From JAICMB01 sp963802915 (lineage in GTDB: Bacteria > Acidobacteriota > Terriglobia > Bryobacterales > Bryobacteraceae): a stretch of DNA of 64,000 nucleotides. Made by a program: the position numbers and the translations under genes. Below the pieces are notes generated by a model. It searched no databases and had not been told where the DNA came from. It was given only the letters and a program-made list of their open reading frames with translations. How positions within the stretch are numbered: position 1 is the stretch's first letter; each line of letters begins with the position of its first letter. The DNA lies in contig CAWDKQ010000008.1 of assembly GCA_963802915.1 (NCBI GenBank), positions 310,001 through 374,000 of the forward strand, given 5' to 3'. Positions 17,258-25,755 of this stretch are shown piece by piece.

Positions 17258-17421
17258 TCACACGGGGAGTTATAGATTTTTTCCTGTATTTTTCTTGAGA
17301 CATTCAAGTAGCTGCCCGGACTAAGAGGCTTCAGAAAAAAGAAGAAGCAGTTCGGGATCGCGACGTACACGCGATCTCGCCTTCTCACCGTCCGGTGAGC
17401 ACTTCGCACCCAGAGGAAAAC
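17258..17421 (+). promoter_or_regulatory. Leader region of the PEP-CTERM gene with two adjacent hairpins
   Basis: 164 bases. GATCGCG (17356-17362) pairs with CGCGATC (17370-17376) across a 7-base loop; just after it CTCACCG (17384-17390) pairs with CGGTGAG (17393-17399). An alternative GTG start (17395) would be buried in the second hairpin. No known riboswitch fold recognised. Confidence 0.45.
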
Positions 17422-18132
17422 ATGGTCACCGCAAAATCGATATGCATGTTCTGCGCCTTGTTGGCGCTTGTCGCGACACCAGCTTTTTGCACCGTCGTTA
17501 CCTACACGAGCTTAGCGTCGTGGCAGAGTGCAACGACGGGAGACAGCACACCAATTGGTTTTGACATTTCGGGGCTTACGACGGGCAGTCAAGCGGACTT
17601 CAACAACAACAACATGAGCACGGGACTCGTTATCAATGGCGTTGACTTCGAGGCAATGACTGGTGCGAGCTCATTTGATGAGCATGTCGTCAATCCAACT
17701 CCAGGGCAACAGTATTACGACTTCGGAACTGGTTCTATCCTGTACTGGAATGGGTACACTAGCGGAACATACCCTTACCTCGCCGTGACATTGCCGCAGG
17801 CCGTAACGGCCGTGGGGCTTGATGTGATGGGCGGGGCCGGCAATATTTACTATGCAGGTCTAAACAACCTCACCTTCGCCTATAGCAGTGCCGCGACCCT
17901 GGGGCAACCGAATGTGACCTTCTTCGGGTTGACTTCGGATACTCCATTCACTACGTTCTACCTCCAACTGCCAGGAGGCAACACTCCATTCATAGATAAC
18001 TTCACTTACGGGTCGGAAGGCGGATCGGATCCTAGCGATACGCCGGAAGCCGCTACGTTCCTGATGATTGCTACCGGCCTCATCGCGCTTAGCAGAGGAC
18101 GAAAACTGTTGCGACGTTTTCCGGCAGCATAA
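17422..18132 (+). CDS. PEP-CTERM sorting-signal exported protein
   Basis: 236 residues from the ATG at 17422, preceded by AGAGGAAAAC; a GTG at 17395 is possible but weaker. A signal peptide (about 1-25, ending PAFC) is followed by a beta-rich mature domain without Cys-based catalytic motifs. It ends with the PEP-CTERM module: a P-E-A triad near residue 207, a hydrophobic helix (TFLMIATGLIALS) and an RGRKLLRR basic tail. Such proteins are processed by exosortase and are often linked to extracellular polysaccharide; the exosortase must be elsewhere in the genome. Specific function unknown. Confidence 0.82.
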   Translation: MVTAKSICMFCALLALVATPAFCTVVTYTSLASWQSATTGDSTPIGFDISGLTTGSQADFNNNNMSTGLVINGVDFEAMTGASSFDEHVVNPTPGQQYYDFGTGSILYWNGYTSGTYPYLAVTLPQAVTAVGLDVMGGAGNIYYAGLNNLTFAYSSAATLGQPNVTFFGLTSDTPFTTFYLQLPGGNTPFIDNFTYGSEGGSDPSDTPEAATFLMIATGLIALSRGRKLLRRFPAA

Positions 18133-18137
18133 GGAAT

Positions 18138-19019
18138 TTAGACAGCGAAGTATTGCCCGCGGGCGTCCAGATAGCTGCTGACAGCCTCTTCGAGAGGAGG
18201 CATTGGCTGGATGCCCGCTTTTTCCATTTTCGAGTTCGATAAGGCCGAGAACTTCGGACGCCTGGCCGCGGTTCGATATTGCCTTTCGTCGGTAGGCTGA
18301 AGATCAGCGTAGACGCCTGCAAGCCGGAAGATCATGCGGGCGTATTCAAACCAGGAAATCGCGATGCCGCCGCCGACATGGAATATCCCGCTTTGTCCAT
18401 GTTCGAGCAGATCGACAGTACGGGCTGCGAGATACGGTGCGTAAGTCGGCGAGGCAACGTGATCTTCCACCGCCCGGATGGTGCGGCCGGCCGAGGCCTG
18501 GCGAAGCATCGTCTCGATGAAATTGCCCCGCGCCGTCCTCAGGCCGCCGGGTCCAAAGACTCCCGAAGTGCGAATGACTAATGGCGCATCGAGATAAGCC
18601 TGGGCATAGAATTCACCCGCAAGTTTCGAAACCGCGTATGCGCCGAGCGGATGCGGCCGGTCGTCTTCTGTGTAAGGGCGGCCGGCGGTTCCATCGAAGA
18701 CATAGTCCGTTGAGTAATGCACGAGCCGAGCGTCTACCTGGCGGCAGGCCATCGCCAGATTGCGCACCGCCAGGGCATTGGCTTGAAATGCCGCCTGCGG
18801 TTCGTTTTCGGCGACATCGACCTGGTTATAAGCAGCGGCGTTCAGGACGATCGCGGGGTCGAATTGGGCGAGAGAACGCTCCACGCGGGAGCCGTCGCTA
18901 ATATCGACGGAAGAGCGATCGAAACCCTGCACGGTATATCCGCGATGCGTAAACTCTCGGACCAGCTCCACGCCGAGTTGTCCGCCACTTCCGAAGACGA
19001 CAACTTTATGCTTGTTCAC
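18138..19019 (-). CDS. rfbD: dTDP-4-dehydrorhamnose reductase family protein (RmlD-like)
   Basis: 293 residues, family length. An N-terminal Rossmann motif GSGGQLG (about 10-16) binds NADPH; VLNAAAYNQVDVAENEP, STDYVFDG and the catalytic Tyr-x-x-x-Lys in GAYAVSKLAGE follow in RmlD order. The enzyme reduces dTDP-4-keto-L-rhamnose in rhamnose donor synthesis for surface polysaccharide. GTG at 19019 is the start. It stands alone without rmlABC, so a related nucleotide-sugar reductase role, or a link to MAT2B-type paralogues, is possible. Convergent with the PEP-CTERM gene, five bases apart. Confidence 0.85.
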   Translation of the reverse strand: MNKHKVVVFGSGGQLGVELVREFTHRGYTVQGFDRSSVDISDGSRVERSLAQFDPAIVLNAAAYNQVDVAENEPQAAFQANALAVRNLAMACRQVDARLVHYSTDYVFDGTAGRPYTEDDRPHPLGAYAVSKLAGEFYAQAYLDAPLVIRTSGVFGPGGLRTARGNFIETMLRQASAGRTIRAVEDHVASPTYAPYLAARTVDLLEHGQSGIFHVGGGIAISWFEYARMIFRLAGVYADLQPTDERQYRTAARRPKFSALSNSKMEKAGIQPMPPLEEAVSSYLDARGQYFAV

Positions 19020-19068
19020 TTAGGCGTAGGATAACGCGGTTGCCTGAATGCCACCTTTGCTCACGCGC

Positions 19069-20097
19069 TCAGGGTTCCGCAACGCGGTGGGCACGCGGGT
19101 GGCAGGTAGACTGGCGCACGACAAGGGTAGGTGTAATTGTGTATTCGGCGCCGTGAGCCGCGCGGCCAGGTGTAGGCTCGATGTGCTGTAGCAGTGCGAA
19201 GATCGCTTTTTCCGCCAATTCGCGGCGGGAGAGTTGGACGGTAGTCAAGGGCGGCTCCGTAAACTCCGCGAAGTGGATGTCGTCGAACCCGATCACCGAG
19301 ACATCCTTGGGCACGTTCCAGCCTTTGCGGTGGACTGCTCGCAATGCGCCGATGGCCGTCAAATCGTTGGAAGTGAGAACCGCTGTGGGAGGGTTCGGCC
19401 GATCCAGCAGGCGGGCCATGGCAGCGAGTCCACCGTCGATCATGTGATCGCCTTCGGTGATGAGGTCTTCATCCTCGAGAATCCCCGTCCGCGACAAGCA
19501 TTCGAGAAACGCAGTCCGGCGAACCGATGCTGATTTCAGGGTCAGAGGACCGCTGATAAAGCCAATGCGGCGGTGCCCGAGCGAGAGAAGATGCTGGACG
19601 GCCTGGTTAATACCAGCAGCGTAGTCGACCCAGATGTTGCTGATGAGCGCGTGAACTGCGCCGACGTCGAGAAAAACGGTTGGGACTTTGCGGCGTTCGA
19701 GCTGATCGATTAGCGGCTGGTCCATTTCCGACGTCATGATGGCCACGCCTTCGACCTTGCGCTCCAGTAAGCGACGAACGCAAACGGCCATGCGTGCGGA
19801 GTTATAGTCCGTGGAGCTGACCATGATTTCGTAGCCATGATGAACGGCGACGTCCTCGAAGCCTTTGACCAGTTCGGGGAAAAATGGGTTCGTGATGTCG
19901 GACACGATCAGCCCAAGAATACGGCTACGCCCCGAGACAAGAGAGCGAGCGTAAATATCGGGATGGTAGCGAAGCTCTTCGACAGCCTTGAGCACGCGAG
20001 CGGCGGTTTTTGGATCGACAGTAGAGGGATTGTTCAACGTCCGAGACACAGTTGCGATCGAGACTTTCGCGCGCTTGGCGACCTCGTGAATTCCCAT
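19069..20097 (-). CDS. LacI-family transcriptional regulator
   Basis: 342 residues. The N-terminal helix-turn-helix GIHEVAKRAKVSIATVSRTLNN with hinge helix AARVLKAVEELRYHP is canonical LacI/GalR. Residues 60-335 form the periplasmic-binding-like sugar domain (LGLIVSDITNPFFPELVKG, GHRRIGFISGP, VIGFDDIHFAEFTEPPLTTV). It is divergent from the TonB-dependent receptor at 20309, whose promoter region holds two LacI-type palindromes, so it most likely controls that receptor in response to a sugar ligand. The ligand cannot be deduced. Confidence 0.92.
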   Translation of the reverse strand: MGIHEVAKRAKVSIATVSRTLNNPSTVDPKTAARVLKAVEELRYHPDIYARSLVSGRSRILGLIVSDITNPFFPELVKGFEDVAVHHGYEIMVSSTDYNSARMAVCVRRLLERKVEGVAIMTSEMDQPLIDQLERRKVPTVFLDVGAVHALISNIWVDYAAGINQAVQHLLSLGHRRIGFISGPLTLKSASVRRTAFLECLSRTGILEDEDLITEGDHMIDGGLAAMARLLDRPNPPTAVLTSNDLTAIGALRAVHRKGWNVPKDVSVIGFDDIHFAEFTEPPLTTVQLSRRELAEKAIFALLQHIEPTPGRAAHGAEYTITPTLVVRQSTCHPRAHRVAEP

Positions 20098-20233
20098 TTG
20101 GCCTCGCTCGACTCGGCTGGCTTTTGGAATGGTTTTGTAAGTTCAGATACATTCTAAGTGCCGCCGTCAAGCTGAAAGGGCAGAGTATCACCGCCCTGAG
20201 CACAATTCAATCACAAAATTATTGCAAAGGGGC

Positions 20234-20262
20234 TTGACTGAAGGAGCGACAGGCTTTATGCT
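20234..20262 (+). promoter_or_regulatory. Sigma-70-type promoter of the TonB-dependent receptor
   Basis: -35 TTGACT (20234-20239), 17-base spacer, -10 TATGCT (20257-20262). Predicted transcription start near 20269, within the first LacI-type operator. This position rules out a translational start at 20222. Confidence 0.7.
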
Positions 20263-20264
20263 CA

Positions 20265-20292
20265 TGGAAACGTTTACACAGAAAACGTTTTC
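20265..20292 (+). promoter_or_regulatory. Two LacI-type operator palindromes
   Basis: Operator 1 centres on AAACGTTT (20268-20275, in TGGAAACGTTTACA); operator 2 is the perfect palindrome GAAAACGTTTTC (20281-20292). Both have the central CG of LacI/GalR sites. They overlap the predicted start of transcription, which fits repression by the divergent LacI-family gene. Confidence 0.72.
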
Positions 20293-20308
20293 GCTAACTG
20301 GGGGCGAC

Positions 20309-23300
20309 ATGAGCCACGTTGCATTGCTTCGCACAGTAGTACTCTCCATATTCTTCGCTGCGTGTATTTTCGCGCAGCGCGATCTCGGAACCATCACGGG
20401 AACCATCACAGACGCTCAGGGCGCGGCCGTTCCGTCCGCGCGAGTGAACATCGTTGAAGACGCGACCGGTTTGTCGTATACGACACAGACCGGGGCAAGC
20501 GGCGAATTTGTTCGCCCCTTGCTAAAACCCGGTACGTACACCGTAACCGTGGAAGCGCAAGGGTTCCGTAAAGCTGAACAAAAAGGTGTTCTGGTAACCG
20601 CCGGCGACCGTGTTGCCGTCAACCTCGCACTGCAAGTAGGCGAGTTGACGCAAACGGTAGAAGTTGCCGCAACGGCTCCGCTGCTGCAAACCGAAAGCAC
20701 CAGCCAAGGGGCTAACTTAAACACGGCCGAAGTGAGCCAGCTTCCGTTGGGAGGCACGAGGACGTTCACATTCCTGGCGCGTTTGTCGCCCGGAGTTCTT
20801 CCGGCGGAAAGCGGAGCGCGCGACGCGCTCGGTGGAGGTTTCTCGGCGAACGGTGTGCGATCGACCGGCGAGAACAACTTCCTTCTGAACGGCGTCGACA
20901 ACAACGTCAATGTAATCGATTTCATTAATCAGACCTCTTTCGTGGTCGGGCCATCCGTGGAAGCGATCGGCGAAATGCAGGTGCTCACGAATGGCTACAA
21001 CGCTGAATACGGCCGCGCAGCAGGAGGCGTGATCGACGTCAGTCTGAAATCCGGTACCAACCAGCTGCACGGTGTTCTCTTTGAGGACCTGCAGAATACG
21101 GACCTCGATGCCAATCGATGGGAGAACAACTTCGAGGGTCTTCAACGCCCGCCCGTGAAGCAGAATCAGTTTGGCGCCGCAGCCGGTGGACCAATCATTA
21201 AGAACAAATTATTTATCTTCGGCGATTACCAGGGCACCCGAATCAATACAGCCGGTGGCGTGGTTCAGAACCTCGGATACGGCGGACTATATACGATTCC
21301 GACGCCTGCGATGGTGAACGGAGATTTCTCGGGCTTGCTCGGGAAGGCGATTGGTTCGGCTAACGGTCTGACTATTCTCCAGAACCAGATCTTCGATCCC
21401 AATAGCACGACTTGTGTCAGTGGTTGCACCACCGGTAACCCCGTATATACGCGGACTCCGTTTGCCGGTAACGTGATACCCAAGAGCTCAATGGATCCCG
21501 CGGCCGCGAAGATTGCCAGTCTCTACCCGGCTCCAAACCAACCTATCACTCCTGGGAACTATCCGCAAAACGATTATGCCGTTCTCACGAACGGAACTCT
21601 GGGTACTGACCAGGGTGACGGACGCGTCGATTACAGAATCGATGAGAAGGACAGCCTGTTCGGCAGCTTGAGCTGGTCGAACACAGGAAAAACGAGCGGT
21701 GCGCCATTTCCGGGCGCTTTGGACGGCGCTAACTTTAACGGCGCCAGCGAACAGGATCTGGGCCGGAACGCGCAATTGGGTTATACCCGCATTTGGAATC
21801 CGTCGCTGATTTCAGAAACGCGTATCGGTTTTAGCCGCCTGGTTACCGCGCGAACACAGCCTAACGCAAGTACCGACGAGTTCAAAGCCGAGGGCATCGG
21901 CGGATACGATCCGACGTCAACTCTCAACGGAGGATTGCCGCAGTTTGGTCTCGGCCGATATAGTCAAGCCGGCGCCAACGATTGGCTGCCAACCAAGGAA
22001 TACAGCAACGTTTGGGATTTCATCCAAAACGTATCGATTACCAAGGGGACACACTCCCTGAAGTTCGGCGCGGAGTGGCGTCCCATCCGCTTCCCGTTCT
22101 TCCAGGTCCCGTTCCCACACGGCGAAATGAACTTCGCCCGAACCGAGACGGCTTACCCGTCCAACGCGAGCAGCACTGGCCAGAACGGTACACTCAGCGC
22201 CGATACCGGCGACGAAATGGCATCCTTCCTGTTGGGCGCCATCGACAACGGTCAGATTTCGACGACGAACTTCATTTCGTCCACCAAGCAGGCATACGCC
22301 TTTTATGGACAGGACGACTGGAAGGTTACGTCGAAAATCACTGTGCAACTCGGTCTCCGTTACGAGTTGTGGTCCCCGATCGGCGAACAGTTCGGACGCC
22401 AATCGAATTTCAATTTCGACACCCTGACCTTGGACATCCCGAAGGGGCCGAATCAGAATGCGGCTCTGCCGCCGAACTTCAATTCGCCATATACTTTTGG
22501 CGGGATCACCTACCCGGCTCTTTTCCCGGGCGTGAACGTGTCGCGTGGCCAGGTGAGTCAATACCTGATCCCATGGGACAAGGCAGACTTCGGCCCGCGC
22601 ATCGGTATTGCCTGGAACGTCCGTGAGAAGACCGTCATCCGTATGGCATACGGCATCTTTTACGGTGGTGAAGAACAACAGGGCGGTAACCCGAACCGCG
22701 GCGAGTCGGCTCCATTCAACGAGTCGCCTCAACTGAATCGTCCGAACGGCGTCAATGCCTTCCAGCCGGATCCGTTCTTTGCTAACGGCGCTCCCACGGG
22801 CGGTATTTCAATCGGCTATCCTTTGGACGTTTTCACGACGTCGCCTGTATCTTCTCTGCAGTTCCGATCCATTTCGCAGGATTTTCTGAATCCGATGGTG
22901 CAGAAATGGAACTTCGCGGTGCAGCAGGAATTGCCTGGAAAGATGGCCCTAGAAGTCGGCTACCAAGGAAACCACTCGTCGCACCAGCTTCTACAGCCGG
23001 ACTTTAACGCTTGTCCCAACTACGCGACGACGAATCCCGATATTACGTGCACGTCGCTCCGGCCTGATCCGATCCTCGGAAGCATTTCGGGAACAGCCAG
23101 CTTCGGCTTCGGGAACTACGAAGCGATGACGGCAAAACTCGATAAACGATTCTCGAAGGGCCTGCAGTTCATCACCTCGTATACGTACGGCCATGCGTTG
23201 GCGAATAGCGGAACCACGCTGAGCGGTTCGAACGGGTTCGGCTATAAGGACAACACGAATATCTCTTCGTCCTACTCCAGCGCGGCGTGGGACATACGCC

Positions 23301-23842
23301 ACAATTTCACAACCGGGTTCACCTACGACCTTCCGTTCGGTCGTGGCCGAACATTCGGCAACAACATGAACAGGGTCGCCGACATCCTTGTTGGCGGCTG
23401 GCAGGCGAACGGCATCCTGACGCTGCACACCGGTCAACCTTTCACTTTGACAGCCGGCGGTTGCCAAGGCGTCTGGGCGAATTGCTATCCCGACCTCGTA
23501 TCGGGCATGAATCCGAACGCGGCGCCCTCGGGCGGCAGGACTCCCGCTGAGTGGTTCAACACTGCCGCCGTGACCAAACCCGCTCCTTTGACCCAAGGCG
23601 ATCTCGGTCTGCAAACCAATTACGGGCCGCCCACGCGAAATCTCGATTTCTCTCTGTTCAAGAATTTCAAATTTACTGAACGGTGGCTGCTCGAATTCCG
23701 CGCGGAGTCCTTCAACCTCGCCAATACGCCGCAGTTCAGCGTGCCGGACAACTCGCTCTCGGACGCTAACTTCGGGAAGGTTACTAGCACTGCGACGGGA
23801 AGTGAACGTCATATTCAGTTCGCTTTACGTCTGCAGTTCTGA
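20309..23842 (+). CDS. TonB-dependent receptor, Oar-like, with N-terminal carboxypeptidase-regulatory domain
   Basis: 1177 residues from the ATG at 20309, chosen because it follows the promoter and operators, has a GGGGG tract upstream and begins a signal peptide (ending IFAQ). Residues about 25-110 are a CarboxypepD_reg/Cna-B-like fold (GTITGTITDAQGAAVPSARV). A plug domain follows (SQLPLGGTRTFTFLARLSPGV, NGYNAEYGRAAGGVIDV), then a beta-barrel ending in the aromatic RHIQFALRLQF terminus expected for outer-membrane insertion. Acidobacteria carry many of these; substrates, often carbohydrates or peptides, are unknown. Probably repressed by the divergent LacI protein; a strong terminator follows. 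Confidence 0.9.
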   Translation: MSHVALLRTVVLSIFFAACIFAQRDLGTITGTITDAQGAAVPSARVNIVEDATGLSYTTQTGASGEFVRPLLKPGTYTVTVEAQGFRKAEQKGVLVTAGDRVAVNLALQVGELTQTVEVAATAPLLQTESTSQGANLNTAEVSQLPLGGTRTFTFLARLSPGVLPAESGARDALGGGFSANGVRSTGENNFLLNGVDNNVNVIDFINQTSFVVGPSVEAIGEMQVLTNGYNAEYGRAAGGVIDVSLKSGTNQLHGVLFEDLQNTDLDANRWENNFEGLQRPPVKQNQFGAAAGGPIIKNKLFIFGDYQGTRINTAGGVVQNLGYGGLYTIPTPAMVNGDFSGLLGKAIGSANGLTILQNQIFDPNSTTCVSGCTTGNPVYTRTPFAGNVIPKSSMDPAAAKIASLYPAPNQPITPGNYPQNDYAVLTNGTLGTDQGDGRVDYRIDEKDSLFGSLSWSNTGKTSGAPFPGALDGANFNGASEQDLGRNAQLGYTRIWNPSLISETRIGFSRLVTARTQPNASTDEFKAEGIGGYDPTSTLNGGLPQFGLGRYSQAGANDWLPTKEYSNVWDFIQNVSITKGTHSLKFGAEWRPIRFPFFQVPFPHGEMNFARTETAYPSNASSTGQNGTLSADTGDEMASFLLGAIDNGQISTTNFISSTKQAYAFYGQDDWKVTSKITVQLGLRYELWSPIGEQFGRQSNFNFDTLTLDIPKGPNQNAALPPNFNSPYTFGGITYPALFPGVNVSRGQVSQYLIPWDKADFGPRIGIAWNVREKTVIRMAYGIFYGGEEQQGGNPNRGESAPFNESPQLNRPNGVNAFQPDPFFANGAPTGGISIGYPLDVFTTSPVSSLQFRSISQDFLNPMVQKWNFAVQQELPGKMALEVGYQGNHSSHQLLQPDFNACPNYATTNPDITCTSLRPDPILGSISGTASFGFGNYEAMTAKLDKRFSKGLQFITSYTYGHALANSGTTLSGSNGFGYKDNTNISSSYSSAAWDIRHNFTTGFTYDLPFGRGRTFGNNMNRVADILVGGWQANGILTLHTGQPFTLTAGGCQGVWANCYPDLVSGMNPNAAPSGGRTPAEWFNTAAVTKPAPLTQGDLGLQTNYGPPTRNLDFSLFKNFKFTERWLLEFRAESFNLANTPQFSVPDNSLSDANFGKVTSTATGSERHIQFALRLQF

Positions 23843-23865
23843 CGAAAGAAGTGTAAGAGTAGATT

Positions 23866-23892
23866 GGGCAGGCCCGCGGGCCTGCCCTTTTT
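23866..23892 (+). terminator. Strong intrinsic terminator of the TonB receptor gene
   Basis: GGGCAGGCCC/GGGCCTGCCC forms an uninterrupted GC-rich palindrome (23866-23887) followed at once by five T residues. It lies 24 bases after the stop and 32 bases before the next gene, separating the two units. Confidence 0.88.
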
Positions 23893-23923
23893 CGTCTCAG
23901 GAAGAGTAAAATACAAGATTCGT

Positions 23924-24598
23924 ATGAATCGCCGTTTGTTCGTTGCATCAGCGGCGGCCGCCACGTTGCGCGGCGGCGAAAGCAAGCTGCTCCTGCCGAG
24001 TGATAAGCCGGACGAATTTAATTTCCGGCTGATGTGGTACAGCCCTGTTCCACCCATCGATCCAGCCACGTATCAACTACACGTAAACGGACTCGTAGAG
24101 AAACCGCAAGCGCTTTCCATCTCCGATCTGCGGCGGCTGCCGCATGAAACCCAGAACACGCGGATGAAGTGCGTACAGTGCTGGTCGGCGCGCGCGGAAT
24201 GGGGCGGGTTTCGCTTCGGGCATCTACTCGAAGCCGCCAAGCCCAAGAAGAACGCCAAAGCGGTGCGGCTTGAATGTGCGGACAAGTGGTACGAGTATTT
24301 CTCGATCGAAGACCTGCTCAAGCCTCGCGTGATGTTCGCTATGGATATGCACGGGCAGCCGCTGGCGGACCGGCATGGTGCACCGCTGCGTCTCATCGAC
24401 CCCGGGCGATACGGATATAAATCGGCCAAGCTCATCACATCGATTGAATTCGTGGAAGAGGGCAAGGGGAGCATGGCTTGCGACATCGGTCCGTACTACA
24501 CTCCCGGAGGCGAGATTCAGGCCGGCTACGATACGCCGCTCGATCTCGGCGGGAAGACCAAGCGTAAAATCTCGGGCGGAGAGATCACGGATTATTAA
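23924..24598 (+). CDS. Periplasmic molybdopterin-dependent oxidoreductase (YedY/sulfite-oxidase fold)
   Basis: 224 residues from the ATG at 23924. The N-terminus NRRLFVASA is a Tat-type signal, needed for folded cofactor export. The Mo-cofactor domain has the Cys ligand in MKCVQCWS (Cys83) followed by W-GG-F, DLL, and a HGAPLRLIDPGRYGYKSAKLI segment characteristic of the YedY/sulfite oxidase family. Shorter than MsrP/YedY (~330). An open frame extends back into the terminator and is rejected as coding. First gene of a tight set with the alkaline-phosphatase-like protein (2 bases apart) and an unknown protein. Substrate unknown; MsrP-like methionine-sulfoxide repair is possible but no MsrQ partner is present. 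Confidence 0.85.
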   Translation: MNRRLFVASAAAATLRGGESKLLLPSDKPDEFNFRLMWYSPVPPIDPATYQLHVNGLVEKPQALSISDLRRLPHETQNTRMKCVQCWSARAEWGGFRFGHLLEAAKPKKNAKAVRLECADKWYEYFSIEDLLKPRVMFAMDMHGQPLADRHGAPLRLIDPGRYGYKSAKLITSIEFVEEGKGSMACDIGPYYTPGGEIQAGYDTPLDLGGKTKRKISGGEITDY

Positions 24599-24600
24599 AA

Positions 24601-25755
24601 ATGGCGCTGCCGTTGAGTAAGCGAAGTTTCCTGCGGCTGGCTGGTCTTTCGATCGCCCCGCGCATTTTGCCCTCGTGGCTGAGGGGCGAGACAGTAGGTT
24701 CCCGCGAGCGCCGGCGCGTGATCATAGTCACATTCGGCGGCGGCGTACGCTATTCGGAGACCTTTGCGCCGGAGGGGCTGCGCAACATCCCGCGCTTGGC
24801 GGCGATGCAGCCGCACGGCTATTTCTTCCGATCATGCGTGAATGCTGGCGTGCTGTCGCATTTCAATTCGACCGCGAGCATCCTTACAGGCAATTGGCAG
24901 CGCGTGGACGATTTCGGGTTCCAACCGCCTGCAGGTCCGACGCTTTTTGAATACTATCGGAAGGGCGCGAAGGCAGGTCCGATGGATGCGTGGATCATCG
25001 CAACCAATAAGAGCTTCGCTTCGATGGGCGCGAGTGGCGATCGGGCGTGGGGAGCTCCATACGGCGCCAACGTCGTACTGCCGAAGCAGCTTCTTCTCGA
25101 CGCCGTAAAAGAAGTGGTTCGCAAAAAACCGGGCGGCGGCGTCGCGGAGCGGGATAACGTACTGCGGCAACTGGAGGGCGTTCTAGCGGAAGGCTACGAG
25201 GGAGTCGGCTGGACGATTTTCAAAGCGGGGCGGCAACTCGACGAAAAGGTGCGCGAGACTCTGACGCGCGGGTTGATGGATTACATCAATGGTCCCGAAG
25301 CTCCCACATCGGGCGACGAGCTGACGTTCTTCATCGCCAGGGAAGTGATGCGCGAGTTTGCGCCGCATCTCATGCTGGTGAATTTCTGGGACATGGATGT
25401 CGCGCATTGGGGCTCGTATTCGCTTTACCTGCAAGCGGTCACCAAGACGGACCGGCTCACGGGGATGCTCTGGGACGAGATCCAAACGAATCCGCACTAC
25501 AAAGACAATACGACCGTGCTGGTGCTTCCGGAACTCGGACGCGACGGCGACATCAATGCCGCAAATGGATTTCTGAATCACCGCAGTGGGGATGCGTCCT
25601 GCCGTAACATGTGGATGCTCGCCATGGGCGCCGGAATCAAGCCTGGAGAGACCGAGCGGACGGTCCATCACGTGGATGTGGCGGCGACGGCGGCATCGCT
25701 GCTCGGCGTTTATACGAGCGATATCGCCGGAACGCCGGCGCACGAGATTCTGTAA
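24601..25755 (+). CDS. Exported alkaline-phosphatase-superfamily protein
   Basis: 384 residues. The N-terminus SKRSFLRLAGLSIAPRIL resembles a Tat/Sec signal. Strand-loop pieces fit the alkaline-phosphatase/sulfatase core: VIIVTFGGGVRYSETF near the start, LMLVNFWDMDVAHWGSY (Asp/His metal-binding region), TTVLVLPELGRDGD and a late HHVDVAATAASLLGV segment. It resembles DUF1501-like or phosphoglycerate-mutase-type proteins of this superfamily, but the nucleophile is not obvious, so hydrolase activity is uncertain. Starts 2 bases after the molybdoenzyme stop and overlaps the next gene (TAATG). Confidence 0.65.
   Translation: MALPLSKRSFLRLAGLSIAPRILPSWLRGETVGSRERRRVIIVTFGGGVRYSETFAPEGLRNIPRLAAMQPHGYFFRSCVNAGVLSHFNSTASILTGNWQRVDDFGFQPPAGPTLFEYYRKGAKAGPMDAWIIATNKSFASMGASGDRAWGAPYGANVVLPKQLLLDAVKEVVRKKPGGGVAERDNVLRQLEGVLAEGYEGVGWTIFKAGRQLDEKVRETLTRGLMDYINGPEAPTSGDELTFFIAREVMREFAPHLMLVNFWDMDVAHWGSYSLYLQAVTKTDRLTGMLWDEIQTNPHYKDNTTVLVLPELGRDGDINAANGFLNHRSGDASCRNMWMLAMGAGIKPGETERTVHHVDVAATAASLLGVYTSDIAGTPAHEIL

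Noticed and set aside
21917..22732. Minus-strand open frame within the TonB receptor gene
   Set aside because: Antisense shadow of a GC-rich coding gene with no recognisable domain.
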